From NCBI GenBank assembly GCA_963696625.1, contig CAVOKZ010000013.1, positions 42,238 to 106,237 of the forward strand: a stretch of 64,000 nucleotides of DNA, given 5' to 3'. Below, piece after piece: positions 61,176-64,000 of this stretch. This DNA is from JAWVFN01 sp963696625. GTDB taxonomy: Bacteria; Actinomycetota; Thermoleophilia; Solirubrobacterales; 70-9. The notes below the pieces were generated by a model, which worked only from the letters and a program-made list of their open reading frames with translations, was not told the DNA's origin and searched no databases. Numbering within the stretch: the stretch's first letter is position 1; the number at the start of each line of letters is the position of its first letter. The translations under genes and the position numbers were made by a program.

Positions 61176-61254
61176 GCGAACCTTGGATTTTGGGGCCGGC
61201 GGCGCGAATCGTTCCGTCTGGTCCCGGTGAAACATTGGACCCCCACCGCTGATC

Positions 61255-62196
61255 ATGGCCTTCGAAACGACAATCCTCGCCGACTCGGTGTCCCCCGCCG
61301 GCCACCGGCTGACGACCTTCGAGGTCACCTTCCCGCGATTCATCCTCGCCGAGTTCAACACCCACCGGGTCTTTTCGCGCAACTCCGCCAGCTCGAGGGC
61401 GATCCCGGTCTGGAAGCAGCTGCGCCGGGTGCTCGACGATCCCTACATCCCGATGGAGTTCGGCTCCAACCAACCGGGGATGCAGGCGGGACCGCCGCTC
61501 GAGGGCGAAGCGCTGGAGCGTGCGACCCGGCAATGGCTCGGCGGCCGCGACGACGCCGTGCGCCGGGTCCTGGCGCTGATAGCGACACCCGACGTAGCCG
61601 AGGGCAAGCCGTTGCTCGATGCGATCGACGAGATCGAGGCCGCCAACCGCAACACGGAGCGCCCGGAGGACTGGCTCAACGTCCACAAACAGGTCGCCAA
61701 CCGGCTGCTCGAGCCGTTCATGTGGCACACGGTGATCGTCACTGCGACCGAATGGGACAACTTCTGGAACCTGCGGGCGCACAGCGACGCCCAGCCCGAG
61801 ATCCGCAAGACCGCCGAGGACATGCGCGCGCTCTGGCGAGACTCCAAGCCGGCCCAGCTCGAGGCCGAGGAGTGGCACCTGCCGCTGATCTCGGCCGAGG
61901 ACCTCGAGTCGGGCGCGCCGATGCTCGATCTGGTCAAGGTCAGCGTCGGGCGCTGCGCCCGGGTCAGCTACCTGACCCATGCCGGCGAGCGCGACCTCGC
62001 CGCCGACATCGAGCTTCACGACAGCCTGGTCGAGAGCGGACACATGTCGCCGCTCGAGCATCCGGCCCAGCCGCTGGGCGCGGCGGAGCTGGCCGCGGAC
62101 GAATGGAGCGGAAACCTCCGCGGCTGGCGCTCCTACCGCAAGCTTTTTCCTACTGAGGCAAATCCGCTCGGCGCCGCCGAGGCCCTCGCCGCCTAG
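61255..62196 (+). CDS. ThyX-like (FAD-dependent thymidylate synthase) protein, variant motif
   Basis: 313 aa. It aligns with the ThyX fold: LAEFNTHRVFSRNSASSRAI (residues 32-51) occupies the place of the ThyX signature RHRxxSxxxxSxR but begins THR instead of RHR, and SGHMSPLEHPAQ supplies the C-terminal active-site histidines. An extra region separates the two. Whether it makes dTMP or is a paralogue is not clear. ATG start. Confidence 0.8.
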   Translation: MAFETTILADSVSPAGHRLTTFEVTFPRFILAEFNTHRVFSRNSASSRAIPVWKQLRRVLDDPYIPMEFGSNQPGMQAGPPLEGEALERATRQWLGGRDDAVRRVLALIATPDVAEGKPLLDAIDEIEAANRNTERPEDWLNVHKQVANRLLEPFMWHTVIVTATEWDNFWNLRAHSDAQPEIRKTAEDMRALWRDSKPAQLEAEEWHLPLISAEDLESGAPMLDLVKVSVGRCARVSYLTHAGERDLAADIELHDSLVESGHMSPLEHPAQPLGAAELAADEWSGNLRGWRSYRKLFPTEANPLGAAEALAA

Positions 62197-62242
62197 CCCC
62201 AAGCGGCAATCCAGCGGGCGCCGCCGCGCCGTATTACCCGTC

Positions 62243-62978
62243 GTGACCGTGCCTCGGGCATCGCGAATCGCGAGTGCTTGCCTGGTCCTGGCGGCGCTGG
62301 TCGCGCCGACCCAGCTGTTCGCGAAGGAGGAAGCGCCGCGCGCGGTGGGCGCCGGCATCTCGGCGCCGGGCGCCGCGGCGGGGATCCGGACCGCCCCCGC
62401 CCCCGCGACACGCTCTGCGCCGAGCGGACCGGCCGCCGAAAAGGCCGCAGCGGGAGCGGTGACGATCAAGGACTTCGACTTCGCCCCGGCGACGATCACG
62501 GTCAACGCCGGCGACACCGTGACCTGGACCAACAAGGGGCCGGCGCCCCACTCGGCGACCGCCGACGACGGCAGCTTCGACACCGGCACCTTCAGCGCCG
62601 GCGGGGCGCGCTCGCAGACCTTCGACGCGCCCGGGACCTTCGCCTATCACTGCATTCCGCACCCGTTCATGAAGGGGACGGTGAAGGTCCTCGCCTCGAG
62701 CTTCCGGCTCGGGCGGCAGCAAGTCGAGCGGCGCGGGCAGCTCGGGCTCGGGCGGCTCGGGCAGCTCGGGCAGCTCGGGCGGCTCGGGCGGCTCGGGGTC
62801 GAGCGGCTCGTCGCAGAGCAACGCTCCGGCGGCGACCGCAACGCCGTCGGCGTCGTCGGGCTCGTCCGGCTCGGGGTCGCTCGCCTCGACCGGCTTCGAC
62901 CCGCTGCCGCTCACCGTCGTCGGGCTGCTGCTGCTCGCGGCCGGCGTCGCGATCTTCGGCCGGCGCCCGAGCCGCTAG
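62243..62978 (+). CDS. exported cupredoxin with LASTG-type C-terminal anchor, frameshifted
   Basis: The signal peptide (ASACLVLAALVAPTQLFA) is followed by an Ala/Pro-rich stretch and a plastocyanin-like domain. The type 1 copper ligands are H103 (APHSATA), C137 and H140 (FAYHCIPHPF) and M143 (MKG). At about 62700-62705 the frame shifts. The shifted frame gives a Gly/Ser-rich linker and then LASTGFDPLPLTVVGLLLLA with a terminal RRPSR, a sortase-like sorting signal. One extra base explains it. GTG start at 62243; a second GTG six bases later is possible. Confidence 0.82.
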
Positions 62979-62980
62979 TT

Positions 62981-63952
62981 CTAGCTCTTATTCCCCTTCG
63001 CGTCGAGCTTCTTCAGGCACTTCTTTCGCTGCTTCTTCTTCGGCTTGTTCTTGCAGCGGCATTTCTTGCCCTTCTGGCCCTTGATGCCGTGGCAGACCCC
63101 GCCCGAGCCGATCACGTCACCGGGGTCGGGCGTCGCGTTGACGGCCTGCTGGATGAACTTCTGGATCGGATCGCGGCCGACGCGTGAGTAGACGCCGGGG
63201 AAGCCCGGGCGCGCGCAGCCGTTGCCGAAGCTGACGACGCCGGCCTGGCGCACCTTACCCCCGTCGCCACCGCGGGCCGGGACGGTCAGCGGGCCGCCGG
63301 AGTCGCCGAAGCAGTTGTCGATGCCGCCGTTGAGATAGCCCGCGCAGAGCATCGTCTTGGCGCGGAAGACGCCCTCGTAGACCGAGCCGCAATAGTCGTC
63401 TGGGACGACCGGCAGGATCGCCGAGCGCAGGTCGAGGCTCGAGGGGCCGATCTCGGTGATGTAGCCCCAGCCGCTGACGGTGGCGCCGACCCCCGCCTTC
63501 CACAGGTTGTGCTCGTTGGCGCCGGCGAGCTTGATCGGGGTGCCGTTCGCGGCGGGGACCGCGCTCGCCAGGGTCAGCACCGCGGCGTCGTTGGTGGGGG
63601 CGGTCGTCCCGCCGAAGCTCGGATCGGGCTGGGCCGCGACGATCGGGATCCTCACCCCCTGGGCCGGGTCCGACCAGCGCGTGGCGCCGGCGACGATGTA
63701 GTCGTCGCCCAGCGAGAACATCGTCGAGGCAACACAGTGAGCGGCGGTCAGCACCACCCGCGGGCGGATCAGCGAGCCGCCGCAGTACTGACGGTCCACC
63801 GGCGAGGCCTCGTCGACGACCGCGACCTGCCAGGGGATCGCGGTGATCGGCGTGACGCTGCCGCCGACGACATGGTGCTCGGGCGCGGCGGCGGCGGCGG
63901 CCGGAACGAGGCAGAGCGCCGATATCGCCACGGCCAGCGCCGCGGTCTTCAT
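62981..63952 (-). CDS. secreted trypsin-like serine protease (S1)
   Basis: 323 aa with a signal peptide (ALAVAISALCLVPAAAAA). Catalytic triad: H72 (LTAAHC), D122 (TNDAAVLTL) and S218 (GDSGGPL). D212, six residues before the Ser, predicts cleavage after Arg or Lys. VVGG marks the activated N-terminus. The C-terminal 30 residues are Lys/Cys-rich (KGKKCRCKNKPKKKQRKKC), which may bind wall polymer or nucleic acid. ATG overlapping the stop of a further gene upstream. Confidence 0.92.
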   Translation of the reverse strand: MKTAALAVAISALCLVPAAAAAAPEHHVVGGSVTPITAIPWQVAVVDEASPVDRQYCGGSLIRPRVVLTAAHCVASTMFSLGDDYIVAGATRWSDPAQGVRIPIVAAQPDPSFGGTTAPTNDAAVLTLASAVPAANGTPIKLAGANEHNLWKAGVGATVSGWGYITEIGPSSLDLRSAILPVVPDDYCGSVYEGVFRAKTMLCAGYLNGGIDNCFGDSGGPLTVPARGGDGGKVRQAGVVSFGNGCARPGFPGVYSRVGRDPIQKFIQQAVNATPDPGDVIGSGGVCHGIKGQKGKKCRCKNKPKKKQRKKCLKKLDAKGNKS

Positions 63953-64000
63953 CGCTTCTTGTGGCCCCTGGCCTTGACCTTACGAATGCACTTCTTGCGC
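63949..64000 (-). CDS. 3' end of an upstream gene, lysine-rich C-terminus (partial)
   Basis: The last 16 codons read RKKCIRKVKARGHKKR and stop in the ATGA overlap with the protease start. The basic tail with Cys resembles the tail of the protease, so a second secreted protein of the same type may lie beyond the window. Only the end is visible. Confidence 0.45.
   Translation of the reverse strand, partial: RKKCIRKVKARGHKKR

Noticed and set aside
62738..62800. Tandem GGCTCGGGC units as a possible CRISPR or minisatellite
   Set aside because: They encode the Gly/Ser linker of the cupredoxin; there are no spacers and the units are too short and irregular for CRISPR.

Overview
The window is about 64 kb of very GC-rich DNA with dense genes, frequent GTG and TTG starts, many 1-4 base stop/start overlaps and several -10 boxes placed so close to a start codon that leaderless mRNAs are likely. 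Together with a full 14-gene nuo operon, a WS/DGAT acyltransferase, MpaB-type oxygenase, Ppm-like GT2, CsoR and a ThyX-like protein, this points to an actinobacterium. I would guess the class Thermoleophilia, but that is inference from protein style and not from a marker-gene search.

Layout. 0.1-4.7 kb is an accessory patch beside tRNA-Arg(ACG): a VapBC pair, an IS3 transposase scrap, a duplicated 3' half of plsC, a second toxin-antitoxin pair, an Mrr-type restriction enzyme and a multiply frameshifted regulator. A 17-bp copy of the tRNA anticodon arm lies at the far edge and looks like an attachment-site scar. 4.7-16.7 kb is a mixed region: glycerate kinase, a CMD-family protein, an AbrB/VapC pair, BrkB-family membrane protein, GNAT, WS/DGAT, L,D-transpeptidase, a D-threonine-aldolase-like enzyme, MpaB oxygenase, hydrolase, SpoIID and aldehyde dehydrogenase. 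16.7-30.6 kb carries housekeeping genes (typA, fumC, ileS, trxA, greA) with further toxin-antitoxin modules between them. 30.7-34.1 kb holds a run of exported proteins led by a poly(C) tract. 34.1-36.2 kb is a CsoR-controlled metal permease locus. 36.2-42.9 kb has msrB, a LuxR-type response regulator, serS, cytochrome c, MBL hydrolase, flavin reductase and an MFS transporter.

43.0-58.0 kb is nuoABCDEFGHIJKLMN, encoding proton-translocating NADH:quinone oxidoreductase (complex I), with start and stop codons mostly overlapping. The operon is unusual in carrying GC-rich palindromic inserts inside or between its genes: in frame in nuoB, nuoC, nuoG and nuoM, and in the nuoH-nuoI gap. 58-64 kb has an M14 peptidase, an AEC transporter, a methyltransferase, a decayed nucleotidyltransferase module, a VOC protein, a ThyX-like protein, a cupredoxin with an LASTG-type anchor, and a trypsin-like protease.

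Two further themes run through the window. Short hairpin repeats with the core GGGGTCAGACCCC sit at gene ends and starts. In addition, several otherwise conserved genes (CMD, fumC, a DUF-type membrane gene, nuoB, the cupredoxin) are broken by single-base shifts. Because nuoB and fumC are core genes with intact flanks, assembly indels are the most economical explanation for most of these breaks.
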